A stretch of DNA of 64,000 nt from Mycobacterium senriense (GCF_019668465.1 NZ_AP024828.1:62001-126000), one strand, 5' to 3'; positions 36,082 through 45,639 are shown, counted from the first letter of the stretch. Numbers and translations are program-made. The notes: generated by a model from the letters alone, not told the origin.

Positions 36082-37041
36082 CTAAGCCAGCGTCGACCGG
36101 GCGCGGTCGAGCAGTCTCGGCAAAACCGCTGCCATGGCTTCCAAATCGGCTCGCGGCGCAGGCCTCCGGCGATTGTGTTTGACGATCAGCGACCAGGTCG
36201 CCGCCGACTTGAAGCACGCCAGCGCGAGGAACCACCCCAAATCGCTGACGTCGCAACCCAACTCAGAAACGTACAGCTCGGCGAGCTCGGCGATCGGTGG
36301 CACCATGACATCGGGCACGGCAACCCGCCGGTACGTGTCGGGATCGCAGTTGATCAAAAACCAGCCCGCATCGATCCGGGGGTCGCCTATCGACCAGATC
36401 TCCCAGTCGATGACGGCGTTGACACGCGATCCGGCCGCGAGCAGGTTTCCCAGCCGGAAGTCACCGTGCACCACCCGGGGCGGCATCGCGCTCGGCGCGC
36501 AATCCAGCAGCGCGTCGCGCACTCTCGGCCAGTCCGGCACCAGCGCCGGGTCGACGGTCCGCAACGTGTCAGACCAGCGGTGGACTTCGGCTACCGGATC
36601 GACCACCGGTTCGTCGCCCAGCCCGAGGCTCGCCGGCACGAGGCCGTGCAGAGCGGCCATGGTGGTGCACGCATTTCGGTACCGATCGGCTAGCTGGGAC
36701 AGGTGTGGGCAATCGTCGAATAACGGTTCCACACAATCGCCTTCGATATGCGACATCACATACAGCGGTGGTGTGCCGGGCGGATCCCCCGCGTCCTCCC
36801 ACAGCACCTGCGGCACCGGAACACTGGTTGCGGCAAGTGCTTTGATGATGCGGGCCTGGCGCAGCACGTCGCGGTGCGCGACCGGTTCGACGCCCGGCGG
36901 GGCGACCTTGATCACCACGCGCTGGCCGTCCCCGGTGCCCGCGAAGGTCAGACTGGAAGCTCCCCCGGAAAGCGGGACGACATCGGTGACGCCGGCGTGG
37001 TCGAGTCGCCGGCGCAGCTCGATGGGGTCGAGCTCGGCCAT
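36082..37041 (-). CDS. APH-family phosphotransferase (ACAD10/11-type kinase)
   Basis: A 319-residue protein-kinase-like phosphotransferase. Lys45 (VVIK) is in the ATP site, the Brenner loop is HGDFRLGN (His192, Asp194, Asn199) and the metal Asp212 lies in VIDWEIWSIGDP. The family phosphorylates small molecules; in human ACAD10/11 a similar domain phosphorylates the 4-hydroxyl of acyl-CoAs. Its ATG immediately follows the SDR stop (TGAATG), so it is co-translated with it. The ACAD at 33658 is a candidate partner enzyme. Antibiotic resistance is not suggested by the sequence. Confidence 0.87.
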   Translation of the reverse strand: MAELDPIELRRRLDHAGVTDVVPLSGGASSLTFAGTGDGQRVVIKVAPPGVEPVAHRDVLRQARIIKALAATSVPVPQVLWEDAGDPPGTPPLYVMSHIEGDCVEPLFDDCPHLSQLADRYRNACTTMAALHGLVPASLGLGDEPVVDPVAEVHRWSDTLRTVDPALVPDWPRVRDALLDCAPSAMPPRVVHGDFRLGNLLAAGSRVNAVIDWEIWSIGDPRIDAGWFLINCDPDTYRRVAVPDVMVPPIAELAELYVSELGCDVSDLGWFLALACFKSAATWSLIVKHNRRRPAPRADLEAMAAVLPRLLDRARSTLA

Positions 37042-37839
37042 TCAGCCCGCCGGCGCGGTCCAGCCGACCTCGGCGAGGAAAGGCTGGGTGTGGGCCACGC
37101 GCCCGGTCAGCGTCTTCGGATCACCCGTGCACAACCGGAACGCCGTCTCGGTGATAAGCGCGATGTCCTCGGTGTCGGTCTTGGCCAGATCGAGGGTGCC
37201 GGCGCCGGGCGTGGCCACCGGATTGGACGGGGCGGCGGCATTCACCGCGATGCCGTCGTCATAGAGCTCGGCCGCAAGGCTTTTCGTCAACCGATTGAGC
37301 GCGGCCTTGGCCGTGCCGTAGATGCCGAAGCCGGCGGTCCGGTCGAACTCCGAGAACGGCGGCCCGGGCGGCAGGTCGCCACCCACCGAGGTCAGGTTCA
37401 CGATCCAGCCGCGTCCACGTTCACGCATCGCGGGTATCGCCAGCTGACACAGATGCAGGGGCCCCAGCACGTGCATCTCCATCATCAGCCGGGCGCGTCG
37501 CTCGGGAAACCCGTCGAGTGGCCGCAGGAACGTCACCGCGGCGTTGTTGACCAGGATGTCGGGCGCGCCGATGGCACCGGTCACTTCGGCGAAAAGGCGT
37601 TCCCGGTCTTCGGATTGGGACAGGTCCGCTTGGACCGCAACGGCCTTTCCGCCCGCGGCGACGATCTCGTCGCGCGTCTGGCTCAGCGATCCCTGGTACT
37701 TCGGATCGGGGTCCATCGTGCGGGCGGTCAACGCCACCGTGGCCCCGCCTTCGGCCAGCCGCACGGCGATCGCCTTGCCCAGGCCCCGGCTGCTTCCGGT
37801 GACGAGGGCCACCATCCCGTCGCAGCGTTGTGCGCTCAT
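37042..37839 (-). CDS. SDR family oxidoreductase upstream of the APH kinase
   Basis: A 265-residue SDR: TGSSRGLG (residues 15-22), Arg after beta-2 (TARTMD), NNAAVTF, NLTSVGG and the catalytic pair of YGTAK. A loop SLSQTRDEIVAAGG is inserted after beta-2, as in HSDL2-like SDRs. The ATG at 37839 is chosen because it gives the family N-terminus; GAGAGGTTGACG is upstream. The shared 23-base motif at 37877-37899 lies 38 bases before the start. It is directly joined to the APH gene. Confidence 0.9.
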   Translation of the reverse strand: MSAQRCDGMVALVTGSSRGLGKAIAVRLAEGGATVALTARTMDPDPKYQGSLSQTRDEIVAAGGKAVAVQADLSQSEDRERLFAEVTGAIGAPDILVNNAAVTFLRPLDGFPERRARLMMEMHVLGPLHLCQLAIPAMRERGRGWIVNLTSVGGDLPPGPPFSEFDRTAGFGIYGTAKAALNRLTKSLAAELYDDGIAVNAAAPSNPVATPGAGTLDLAKTDTEDIALITETAFRLCTGDPKTLTGRVAHTQPFLAEVGWTAPAG

Positions 37840-37876
37840 CGTCAACCTCTCCAAACCAAACCCGCCCGTCGTTGGA

Positions 37877-37899
37877 AACAGCTTCTCCGTATCAGAGAA
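37877..37899. promoter_or_regulatory. Shared operator-like motif upstream of the SDR-APH operon
   Basis: The 23-base sequence starting AACAGCTTCTCCGTATC and ending AGAGAA matches 19 of 23 positions with 30390-30412. The core TTCTC-CGTATCA-GAGAA is an exact 5-base inverted repeat. It is placed 38 bases before the SDR start, a normal operator position. Confidence 0.6.
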
Positions 37900-37927
37900 T
37901 GCCATTATCGCCGGTCGAGGGGAAGCC

Positions 37928-38353
37928 TCAGCTGTACGCCTTTCGGCGCAGCGCATCGAGCGAATAGGCGCCGCCGCCGGAGAAGACCAGCAGGAAGAAG
38001 GCGAAGCAGAACAGGATCGCCAAGGCCCCACCGTTGCCGGCGGGCGGATCGGCGACGGGCCAAAGCGCCTTGGGTTGATGAATCGCGAAGTAAGCGACCG
38101 CCATCTCCCCCGACGCGACGAACGCCACGGCGCGGGTGAACAACCCGCTTGCGATGAGCAGACCCGCGCCGATTTCGATCACTCCGGCGTACCACTCGGG
38201 CCAGACGCCGAACCCGATATGAACGGGCGAGCGGACCGGCCAGTCAAAGAGGCTCCTCGACCCGTATGCGGCGAAGAGCAAACCGTAGACGCATCGAAAC
38301 AGGCTGAGCACGGCAGGGGCGTAGCGGGTCAGTCTCTGGTCGAGCCCATTCAT
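37928..38353 (-). CDS. DoxX family membrane protein
   Basis: A 141-residue protein with four hydrophobic helices: YAPAVLSLFRCVYGLLFAAYG, WYAGVIEIGAGLLIASGLF, AVAFVASGEMAVAYFAIH and GALAILFCFAFFLLVFSGGGAYSLD. This is the DoxX/DoxD layout; HQPKALWPV is typical. Some DoxX proteins work with oxidoreductases in redox or thiosulphate metabolism. Its ATG shares one base with the stop of the preceding hydrolase (TGATG), so the two are coupled. Confidence 0.88.
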   Translation of the reverse strand: MNGLDQRLTRYAPAVLSLFRCVYGLLFAAYGSRSLFDWPVRSPVHIGFGVWPEWYAGVIEIGAGLLIASGLFTRAVAFVASGEMAVAYFAIHQPKALWPVADPPAGNGGALAILFCFAFFLLVFSGGGAYSLDALRRKAYS

Positions 38354-39276
38354 CACGCTGGCAAGGTTACGGTGGCGGCCCAGGCGAGCAGGCGACGCCA
38401 CAGCCGATGCCGGCTTGACGCCATGTTGTGGCAGTGTGCGCTGTCGGCCAGCACGATCGTGGTGATGTCGGGGCTGCTCCGGTACAGGCCGGCCTCGGCG
38501 CGCGGATCCGGCGAGACGTCGAGCACGCCGTAACCCACGAGCACCGGGACGTCGATCCGCGCCGCGTGCTCCGCGACGACGCCGGGGATCATCGCCGTGC
38601 CGAACACCCGGGGCACGACCGACTTGGCGGTGACGGAGTCGGCCGCGACGACGTCGGCGGGCACGTCGGCGAGGTGGAACCAGCTCTGCAGGTGCTCGCG
38701 TGGCCCCTCGAAATACGGCTGCGGGAGGGCGGACAGGATCTCGGCGGCCAGATCGGTGCGGCCTTGCGGAGAAGCGCAGCGCGCGATTATCGCGGCATCG
38801 AGGTTCAGTGGCGCGACGTGTTGGTTGGTGCAGCCCAGCACCGCCAGACCGGCATAACTGGGGAACAGCGCCTGTTGAGTGATGGCCAGATACCCGCCCA
38901 GCGAATGCGCCACGGCGACCGGCGGCGCGTGCAGGCCGATGGCGTGCGATAGGCCGGAAACGGCACACGCCAGCGTCGCGGCGATATCGCCGAAGCCGAA
39001 ATCGCGTGCGGGCTGCGAGCTTTCGCCGGTACCCAAGGGATCGATGGTCACGACGGCGTAGCCGTTCCCGGTGGCGAAACCGGCGAAGCTGTACCCGTGG
39101 TGGCCGGGAATGTCGAGGTCCCAGTATTCGCGGCTGTAGGTACCGCCCGGCAGGCAAACCAGCACCGCGGGTGCCCGCTCGTCGCCGCGGGCGGGATAGT
39201 ACGTCGCGGCCAGTGACGCGCGTTCCCCGATCACCTCGCTGACATCGAGCTCCAGTGGATGCCCGGCAAGCGTCAT
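38353..39276 (-). CDS. Alpha/beta hydrolase
   Basis: A 307-residue serine hydrolase. The nucleophile elbow is AHSLGG, with DPLGTGESS as an acidic loop, YGVLDVSPDP carrying the Asp, and SAHCHNM the His region. The oxyanion segment is VLVCLPGGTYSREYWDL. The ATG at 39276 is preferred to one 13 codons upstream, since AAGGG lies before it. There is no signal peptide. It is co-translated with the DoxX gene, and divergent from mmr across a strong palindrome. The substrate is unknown. Confidence 0.88.
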   Translation of the reverse strand: MTLAGHPLELDVSEVIGERASLAATYYPARGDERAPAVLVCLPGGTYSREYWDLDIPGHHGYSFAGFATGNGYAVVTIDPLGTGESSQPARDFGFGDIAATLACAVSGLSHAIGLHAPPVAVAHSLGGYLAITQQALFPSYAGLAVLGCTNQHVAPLNLDAAIIARCASPQGRTDLAAEILSALPQPYFEGPREHLQSWFHLADVPADVVAADSVTAKSVVPRVFGTAMIPGVVAEHAARIDVPVLVGYGVLDVSPDPRAEAGLYRSSPDITTIVLADSAHCHNMASSRHRLWRRLLAWAATVTLPA

Positions 39277-39326
39277 ACGGCAACCCTTCGTCGGCGAGCG
39301 GGAGACGACGTCCATTGCATCCCTGT

Positions 39327-39350
39327 CAGGTAAATACGTACGTGTACCTG
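39327..39350. promoter_or_regulatory. Operator palindrome between the hydrolase gene and mmr
   Basis: CAGGTA (39327-39332) and TACCTG (39345-39350) pair around a spacer containing ACGTACGT, itself a palindrome. The site is 18 bases before the mmr start and probably overlaps its promoter. In M. tuberculosis mmr is repressed by the TetR protein Rv3066; no such gene follows mmr here. Confidence 0.65.
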
Positions 39351-39367
39351 GGTTATAAGGAGGCGTT

Positions 39368-39691
39368 TTGACCTATCTCTTTCTCCTCGGCGCCATATTC
39401 GCAGAGGTGATAGCGACCAGCCTGCTCAAGAGCACCGACGGCTTCAGCCGATTGTGGCCGACAGTGGTGTGCCTGATCGGTTATGCCGTCTCGTTCGCGC
39501 TGCTGGCGGTGTCGATTTCGCGCGGTATGCAGACCGACGTCGCCTACGCGTTGTGGTCCGCGATCGGTACCGCCCTGATCGTGCTGATCGCCGTTCTGTT
39601 CCTGGGCTCGTCGATATCCGTGACGAAGGTTCTCGGCGTCGGCCTGATCATCGCGGGGGTGGTGACGCTGAATCTGACCGGCGCGCACTGA
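39368..39691 (+). CDS. mmr: Small multidrug resistance efflux protein Mmr
   Basis: A 107-residue SMR-family antiporter, the length of M. tuberculosis Mmr (Rv3065) and closely similar. Four transmembrane helices; the proton/substrate Glu13 lies in IFAEVIATS. It exports lipophilic cations such as quaternary ammonium dyes as a dimer. The start is TTG with AAGGAGG four bases upstream, which makes it well supported. Regulation likely runs through the palindrome at 39327-39350. Confidence 0.95.
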   Translation: MTYLFLLGAIFAEVIATSLLKSTDGFSRLWPTVVCLIGYAVSFALLAVSISRGMQTDVAYALWSAIGTALIVLIAVLFLGSSISVTKVLGVGLIIAGVVTLNLTGAH

Positions 39692-39746
39692 CCGCCCGGG
39701 TCGTCCGCTGTGGCAACCAACGAATCCTTGCGCTCCTGTGGCAGAA

Positions 39747-41246
39747 CTACACAGCGTCCGGCGTGCGGCTGCGCGGTCGTCGGGTGCACGGGTCTTGGCA
39801 GGCGTGGTTGATGCCCGGCACCAATTGATGCGCAAAGTCGGCGCCGGTGCGAATCGTCAGCAGCGCGACACTTCCGCCCACCACACATACGACTGCGATG
39901 ATGATCATCGCGAGCGAGAAGCCGGGGCCAAGGGGCGTCCCGGGGGCTGCGTCGATCCCGGCGGCGACTGGCAACACGGCGATTGCGAGCAGGCCCGCGA
40001 TCCTCGAAACCGCGTTGTTGACACCCCAAGCGGTTCCGGCGTAGGCATCAGGAACAGCAGAAAGAACGGCTGCCGTCAGAGGTGCCACAGTGATCGCCAG
40101 GCCGACGCTGAAGATAACCACCGCGGGCAGGACTGCAGCCAGGTACGTCGCCCCGGGCACGATACGCGCCATCAACGCCACCCCGCCCGCAGCGACCAAC
40201 GGGCCGACCGTCATGGGCAGCCTGGGACCGGTCCGCTGCCCCAACGCACCTGCCAATGGGGAGCCGATCATCATGATGATCGTCATCGGCAGCGTCGCCA
40301 GACCGGCCGCGAGGGCAGAGTAGTGCAGGCTTTGTTGCAGCTGCAGCGCCAACAGAAACAACGCACCGCCGATCGCCGTGTACACGGCCAAGGTCGTGAG
40401 GTTTGCGCCGGTGAATTGCCTTGAGCGGAAAAGCTTTTGAGGCAACAGCGGCGACGGTGCGCGTCGTTCAATCAAGGGGAAAGCGACCAACCCCGTCAGC
40501 CCCACGCAGGCGGCGGTGACAGTCACGAATGTCCAGCCGCGCGAAGGGGCCTCGATCAGCGCGAAGATCACCCCCGCCAGGCCTACCGTGACGGCGGCAG
40601 CCCCGAGGATGTCGGGGCCGCCGCGTGCGGTTTGGTCGCGAGATTCCGAGATGTGCCGCATAGCGATCCATGCCACCGCGACGGCCAGCGGAAGGTTCAA
40701 GAGGAAAACCCAGCGCCACGACGCCGCGTCGACCAGCCAGCCGCCGATGAACGGACCCAGCGCCGTCGTCACACCGGACATGCCCGCCCAGAGACCGACG
40801 GCACGGCCGCGGTCGCCGTCGGTGATGCCGGCGTCGATCAGGGCAAGGCTGCCTGGGACCAACGCCGCCGCGCCGACACCCTGCACCAGCCGAGCACCGA
40901 TCAGCCATCCGATCGTCGGCGCCAAACCGCAGCCGAGAGAAGCCACGCTGAAAACCGCCAGTCCGGCAAGAAAGACCCGTCGCCGGCCGTACCGGTCGCC
41001 CGCAGCGCCTCCGGAGAGGAGCAAGGCGCTCAACGTCAACAGGTAGCCATCGAGGACCCACTGTTGACCGGTCAGACCCCCACCAAGCTCCCGGCCGATG
41101 GTTGGCAGCGCAACGTTGACCACGGTCCCGTCGAGGAGCGCAATCCCCGAACCGAGGACCGCCGCGGCGATGAGCCAACGCGCGCCGGTCGACGCCAACG
41201 GCAGTTGACGTGGCTCCGTCGATTCACCGCCACCAGGCCGGCCCAC
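39747..41246 (-). CDS. MFS drug exporter, DHA2 (14-TM) family
   Basis: A 499-residue transporter of the EmrB/QacA type. About 14 hydrophobic helices are visible. Motif D-like LLDGTVVNVALPTIGRELGG, motif A GDRYGRRRVF and motif C-like GPFIGGWLVDAASWRWVFLLNLP are in place. It probably exports hydrophobic compounds using the proton gradient. The start is GTG with a weak ribosome site. It is convergent with mmr. The C-terminal tail is basic (CTRRPRSRTPDAV). Confidence 0.92.
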   Translation of the reverse strand: MGRPGGGESTEPRQLPLASTGARWLIAAAVLGSGIALLDGTVVNVALPTIGRELGGGLTGQQWVLDGYLLTLSALLLSGGAAGDRYGRRRVFLAGLAVFSVASLGCGLAPTIGWLIGARLVQGVGAAALVPGSLALIDAGITDGDRGRAVGLWAGMSGVTTALGPFIGGWLVDAASWRWVFLLNLPLAVAVAWIAMRHISESRDQTARGGPDILGAAAVTVGLAGVIFALIEAPSRGWTFVTVTAACVGLTGLVAFPLIERRAPSPLLPQKLFRSRQFTGANLTTLAVYTAIGGALFLLALQLQQSLHYSALAAGLATLPMTIIMMIGSPLAGALGQRTGPRLPMTVGPLVAAGGVALMARIVPGATYLAAVLPAVVIFSVGLAITVAPLTAAVLSAVPDAYAGTAWGVNNAVSRIAGLLAIAVLPVAAGIDAAPGTPLGPGFSLAMIIIAVVCVVGGSVALLTIRTGADFAHQLVPGINHACQDPCTRRPRSRTPDAV

Positions 41247-41321
41247 GAGTGAGCATTCTGCGCTATGGGGTCGTCGCCGCAGCTACCCGACCCCGCCTGG
41301 CAATGCTCTCTCGTCGCCAGT

Positions 41322-41341
41322 ACGTGAGCTTTCGTTCACGT
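41322..41341. promoter_or_regulatory. Inverted repeat between the MFS and glgP genes
   Basis: ACGTGA (41322-41327) and TCACGT (41336-41341) are exact reverse complements with eight bases between. The site is about 75 bases from the MFS start and 114 from glgP, so it could control either gene. Confidence 0.45.
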
Positions 41342-41454
41342 GGCAGACGTCAATTCCGCTCCTGATGTGCAAACATCGCTGCGAGACTGACGGCCTGCAC
41401 ACCACTGGGTAGGCCACGCCGTGCTGACACCATCTCTAGCGAGTAGGACCCCCA

Positions 41455-43977
41455 ATGACCGACGTCGATCAGACGCCCTCCGACGGACTCTCCCCCGGCA
41501 GCCCCGCCCGGGCCGACTTGATCGAGCATTCTCGCACCGGGATGGGGGCGGCGGCGCTACAGCGGGCGATCAACGACCACCTGCGCTACTCGATCGGGCG
41601 CCCGGCGGCGGCCCGGCGCCCGGAGCACTACTACCGCGCGCTCGCTCTTGCGGTGCGCGACCGCATGCAGGACCGCCGGGTGGTCTCGACGCAGACCTCA
41701 CTCGACCTCGGGCGCAAGGTGACCTGCTACCTGTCGGCCGAATTCCTGATGGGCCCGCAACTGGGCAACAACCTGCTGAACCTCCAGATGGAGCGGGCCG
41801 CGCGCGAGGCGCTGGCGGCGATGGGCCAGAACCTCGACACGGTGCTGGCCTGCGAGGAGGAGCCCGGGCTGGGCAACGGCGGCCTCGGCAGGCTCGCCGC
41901 GTGCTACCTGGACTCGCTGGCCACCCTGGAGCGCCCCGCGATCGGCTACGGCATCCGCTACGAATTCGGCATCTTCGATCAGGAAATCCACGACGGCTGG
42001 CAGGTCGAGCAGACCGACAACTGGCTGGACAACGGAAACCCTTGGGAGATCGCCAAACCCGACGTCAGCTTTTTGGTCAAGTGGGGCGGCTACGCCGAGC
42101 ACTACACCGATGAGGCCGGCCACGACCGCGTGCGCTGGGTACCCGGACGGCTGCTGAAGGGCACCGCATATGACACACCCATCCAGGGTTACGGCGTCAA
42201 CACCTGCAACGTGCTGACGTTGTGGAGCGCGCGCGCCGTCAAGTCATTCGCGTTGGAGGCCTTCAACACCGGTGACTACTACAAGGCGGTCGAGGACGAG
42301 GTCACGTCCGAGACCGTCACCAAGGTGCTGTACCCCAATGACGAGCCCGACGCCGGCAAGCGGCTTCGCCTGCTGCAGCAGTACTTCTTCGTGTCCTGCT
42401 CGCTGCAACATGTGCTGCACATCATGGACGATCTCGCCGACGTGTCCGTCAAGGAACTACCGCAGCGGTTTGCCTTGCAGCTCAACGACACCCATCCCTC
42501 GATCGGCGTCGCTGAGCTGATGCGGCTGCTGGTCGACGAGCGCGAATTGGACTGGGACGAGGCGTGGGACATCACCGTCGCGACGTTCGGCTACACCAAC
42601 CACACCCTGCTGCCCGAGGCGCTCGAGACCTGGCCGCTGGAGCTGTTCGCCGAGTCGCTGCCCCGCCACCTCGAGATCATCTACGAGATCAACCGCCGGT
42701 TCCTCGACGAGGTGCGCAGCCGCTTTCCCGGTGACGAGGACCGCGTCGCCCGGATGTCGTTGATCGGTGAGAACGGCGGCAAGAACGTCCGGATGGCACA
42801 CTTGGCCACCGTCGGCAGCCACGCCATCAACGGCGTCGCCGCACTTCACTCGCAGTTGCTGAAAAGCAGTGTGCTCAAAGACTTTTATGAGATGTGGCCG
42901 GAACGGTTCAGCAACAAGACCAACGGTGTGACGCCACGCCGCTTCCTCGCGCTGGCCAACCCGGGGCTGCGCGAACTGCTGGACCGCACCGTCGGTGACG
43001 GCTGGTTGACCGACCTGGGCCGCCTGCGCGGGCTCGAACCGTTCATCGACGACGCCGCCTTCCGGCGCGAGTGGCGTGACATCAAACGCAACAACAAGTC
43101 ACGCCTGGCCAAATACATCCACTCGGTCGCCGGCGTCGAACTGAACCCGGACTGGATGTTCGATGTCCAGGTCAAGCGCATCCACGAATACAAGCGCCAG
43201 CACCTCAACGTCCTGCACGTCGTCGCGCTCTACCACCGGCTCAAGCAGAATCCCGGCCTATCGATCCCCCAGCGCGCCTTCATCTTTGGCGGCAAGGCCG
43301 CTCCCGGGTATTTCCTGGCCAAGCGCATCATCAAGCTGATCAACGCGGTCGGGGAAACGGTGAACGCGGACCCGGACGTGAACCGATTCCTGAAGGTGGC
43401 ATTCGTGCCCAACTTCAACGTGCAGAACGCCCATATGATCTACCCGGCCGCCGATCTGTCCGAGCAGATCTCCACCGCAGGCAAGGAAGCCTCCGGCACC
43501 GGGAACATGAAGTTCATGATCAACGGGGCGCTGACGATCGGCACCCTGGACGGTGCGAACGTCGAGATGCGCGACGAAGTCGGGCCGGAGAACTTCTTCC
43601 TGTTCGGCCTGACGGAGGAGCAGGTCGCGGCGGCCAAGGCCAGCGGGTATCGTCCGGCCGATTACATCGACGGCAACGACGAGCTGCGCGCGGTGCTGGA
43701 TCTCATTGCCGACGGGACGTTCTCGCGCGGCGACACCGAAGTCTTCCGGCCCCTGGTGGACAACCTGCGCTACGACGACCCCTTCCTGGTGTGCGCCGAC
43801 TACGCGTCCTACATGGACTGCCAGGAGCGGGTCAACGCGGCGTGGCAGGACCGGGAATCGTGGACCAAGATGTCGATCCTCAACACCGCACGCAGCGGCA
43901 AGTTCTCGTCGGATCGCGCCATCACGGAGTACTGCGACGAGATCTGGAACGTCTGGCCACTGACGGTCAAAATCTAG
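41455..43977 (+). CDS. glgP: Glycogen phosphorylase
   Basis: An 840-residue GT35 enzyme that releases glucose-1-phosphate from alpha-1,4-glucan. The PLP Lys686 lies in EASGTGNMKF; other landmarks are SAEFLMGPQLGNNLLNL, EEPGLGNGGLGRLAACYLDS, NDTHPSIGVAELMRLL, NGVTPRRFLALANP and QVKRIHEYKRQHLNVL. The tail NTARSGKFSSDRAITEYCDEIW is typical. The start ATG has AGTAGGA upstream. It is a single gene here with no other glg genes nearby. Confidence 0.97.
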   Translation: MTDVDQTPSDGLSPGSPARADLIEHSRTGMGAAALQRAINDHLRYSIGRPAAARRPEHYYRALALAVRDRMQDRRVVSTQTSLDLGRKVTCYLSAEFLMGPQLGNNLLNLQMERAAREALAAMGQNLDTVLACEEEPGLGNGGLGRLAACYLDSLATLERPAIGYGIRYEFGIFDQEIHDGWQVEQTDNWLDNGNPWEIAKPDVSFLVKWGGYAEHYTDEAGHDRVRWVPGRLLKGTAYDTPIQGYGVNTCNVLTLWSARAVKSFALEAFNTGDYYKAVEDEVTSETVTKVLYPNDEPDAGKRLRLLQQYFFVSCSLQHVLHIMDDLADVSVKELPQRFALQLNDTHPSIGVAELMRLLVDERELDWDEAWDITVATFGYTNHTLLPEALETWPLELFAESLPRHLEIIYEINRRFLDEVRSRFPGDEDRVARMSLIGENGGKNVRMAHLATVGSHAINGVAALHSQLLKSSVLKDFYEMWPERFSNKTNGVTPRRFLALANPGLRELLDRTVGDGWLTDLGRLRGLEPFIDDAAFRREWRDIKRNNKSRLAKYIHSVAGVELNPDWMFDVQVKRIHEYKRQHLNVLHVVALYHRLKQNPGLSIPQRAFIFGGKAAPGYFLAKRIIKLINAVGETVNADPDVNRFLKVAFVPNFNVQNAHMIYPAADLSEQISTAGKEASGTGNMKFMINGALTIGTLDGANVEMRDEVGPENFFLFGLTEEQVAAAKASGYRPADYIDGNDELRAVLDLIADGTFSRGDTEVFRPLVDNLRYDDPFLVCADYASYMDCQERVNAAWQDRESWTKMSILNTARSGKFSSDRAITEYCDEIWNVWPLTVKI

Positions 43978-44176
43978 TGGTGAGCGGGCAAATCCGGCAC
44001 TGCGCTCGCGGTTAGCCTGCCGCCCCGGCGGCGGATCCGCCAGAAACGGGCTAGGGTGGGCGCTCACGCTGAGGAACTCCTCGCGGTATTCGGCGGTGCT
44101 GACATCGAGGATTACGTCGCAAGTGGACGTTTCCGCGGCCCGCCGCAAGGACCGGCGCAACGACGGCAGGAGAGAT

Positions 44177-45610
44177 GTGACTTCACGCTTCCGCAACCTC
44201 GCGGTGGCTGCGTTGACCATGGTGCTGGCACTGCTGTTCGCTCCGTCCGTCTCGGCCGACACCTACACAGACCAGCTGGTGAACAGGTTCGATGCCCGGA
44301 CGCACGTGGTGGTCGACCCGGGCGCCAGACCGCCGCTGCAGAACCCCGACAAGCTGAATCAGCAGATCCTCACCAGCTCGTGGACGTGGAGTTCGGGACC
44401 TCCGATCTGGGTCGCTGCGGTGTCGCCCGCGCAGAGCGGCGTGACCACGGCCGACGCCGTCCATGACGCCATGCTGGCCCGCAACGCCGAATTCAGCGGC
44501 GTCATTCTGGTGATCGACTCTCGCGGCTACCACGTGCGCGCCTACAACGTGCCGAAAGCCATCGCGGACAACGTCGATCGATTGATGAATCAGTCGGCGA
44601 AAGATCATCGCAACGACCCGTACGGCGCGACGAGCGCCTTTGTGGGCAAGCTGGCGAGCGTCAACGCGGCCGCTCGCGGTCCGGTGACCACCTCTCCCGT
44701 CGCGCACCAAAAGCACGACGACTGGGCCTGGCTGAAGGTGACGCTGGTCATCGTGGGCATCGGGCTGGTCATGGCCGGCCTGCTCTGGTTCGCAGTGGGC
44801 CGAAATCGCAAGCACCGCAAGAACTCCGAGGCGCGCGAGGAGATCAAGCAGGAGTTGATCGCGGCCACCTCGAGTGTCAGCGACCTCGACAACGCGGTGC
44901 TGACCGAGAGCGGCGCCGATGTCAGCGCCGAGTCGTTGAAAGCCAACGCCAGCCTGTACGACGCCCGAAATGCTTATGGCAAAGGCGATTACGGCGCCGC
45001 GCGGGCGCATCTTCGGGTGGTGGAGTCCACGGTCGCCAAGGCGAACCGCAAGCTCGACCCCCGGCAACCCAGGCCCGACGTTGCCGCCGTGACTTCGGTG
45101 CCGGCCGACGATCGCAAGCAGGCCACCGTGCGCACCAAGGACCTCGACACCGGCGAATCGGTGACGATCAACAACAACAACTACAGCACCACGGCGCAGC
45201 CCGGCTATCCGTACTACTACGGCGGTGGCTACCACAACGGGATGTTCTTCTACCCCGGCTATTACCCATACGCGTTCTGGGGTCCGGGCTGGACGTGGGC
45301 GCTGGCCGACGTGCTGCTGATGGATGCGCTGCTCGACGACCACTGGGGCGGCAGCTACGAGCGCGGATTCGAGGCCGGCCGCGACTCCGCCTTCGCCGAT
45401 GCCAACAGCTACGGCTATGACGGCGGACAGGCCGCAGGCTACGACAGCCCACCGGCCGACGTGGGATTCTCCGGCGGCGACGACGCATACTCCGGCGGCG
45501 GTGACGTGGGCTTTGACGGAGGATGGGACTCCGGCGGCGGCTGGGACTCGAGCGGTTCCGATTTCGGCGGCGGGTCCGATTCCGGCGGTAGCGGCGACTT
45601 CGGGTTTTGA
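44177..45610 (+). CDS. Membrane-anchored exported protein with TPM-like domain and Gly/Asp-rich tail
   Basis: A 477-residue envelope protein. A signal peptide (NLAVAALTMVLALLFAPSVSA) precedes an outside domain of about 150 residues resembling TPM/YgcG domains (NAEFSGVILVIDSRGYHVRAYNVPKAIADNVDRLM). A transmembrane helix spans about residues 184-208 (WLKVTLVIVGIGLVMAGLLWFAVG). The cytosolic side has a helical segment, then a Tyr/Gly-rich and Asp/Ser/Gly-rich tail from about residue 335 to the end (DGGWDSGGGWDSSGSDFGGGSDSGG). The GTG at 44177 has AGGAGAG upstream. Function is unknown. Confidence 0.78.
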   Translation: MTSRFRNLAVAALTMVLALLFAPSVSADTYTDQLVNRFDARTHVVVDPGARPPLQNPDKLNQQILTSSWTWSSGPPIWVAAVSPAQSGVTTADAVHDAMLARNAEFSGVILVIDSRGYHVRAYNVPKAIADNVDRLMNQSAKDHRNDPYGATSAFVGKLASVNAAARGPVTTSPVAHQKHDDWAWLKVTLVIVGIGLVMAGLLWFAVGRNRKHRKNSEAREEIKQELIAATSSVSDLDNAVLTESGADVSAESLKANASLYDARNAYGKGDYGAARAHLRVVESTVAKANRKLDPRQPRPDVAAVTSVPADDRKQATVRTKDLDTGESVTINNNNYSTTAQPGYPYYYGGGYHNGMFFYPGYYPYAFWGPGWTWALADVLLMDALLDDHWGGSYERGFEAGRDSAFADANSYGYDGGQAAGYDSPPADVGFSGGDDAYSGGGDVGFDGGWDSGGGWDSSGSDFGGGSDSGGSGDFGF

Positions 45611-45639
45611 CGTAACGCGAGAGAAGTTAGGTTTCTTCA

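Noticed and set aside
42272..43208. Small frames inside glgP on both strands
   Set aside because: Arg/Thr/Ser- or Leu-rich shadows of a conserved gene without their own signals.
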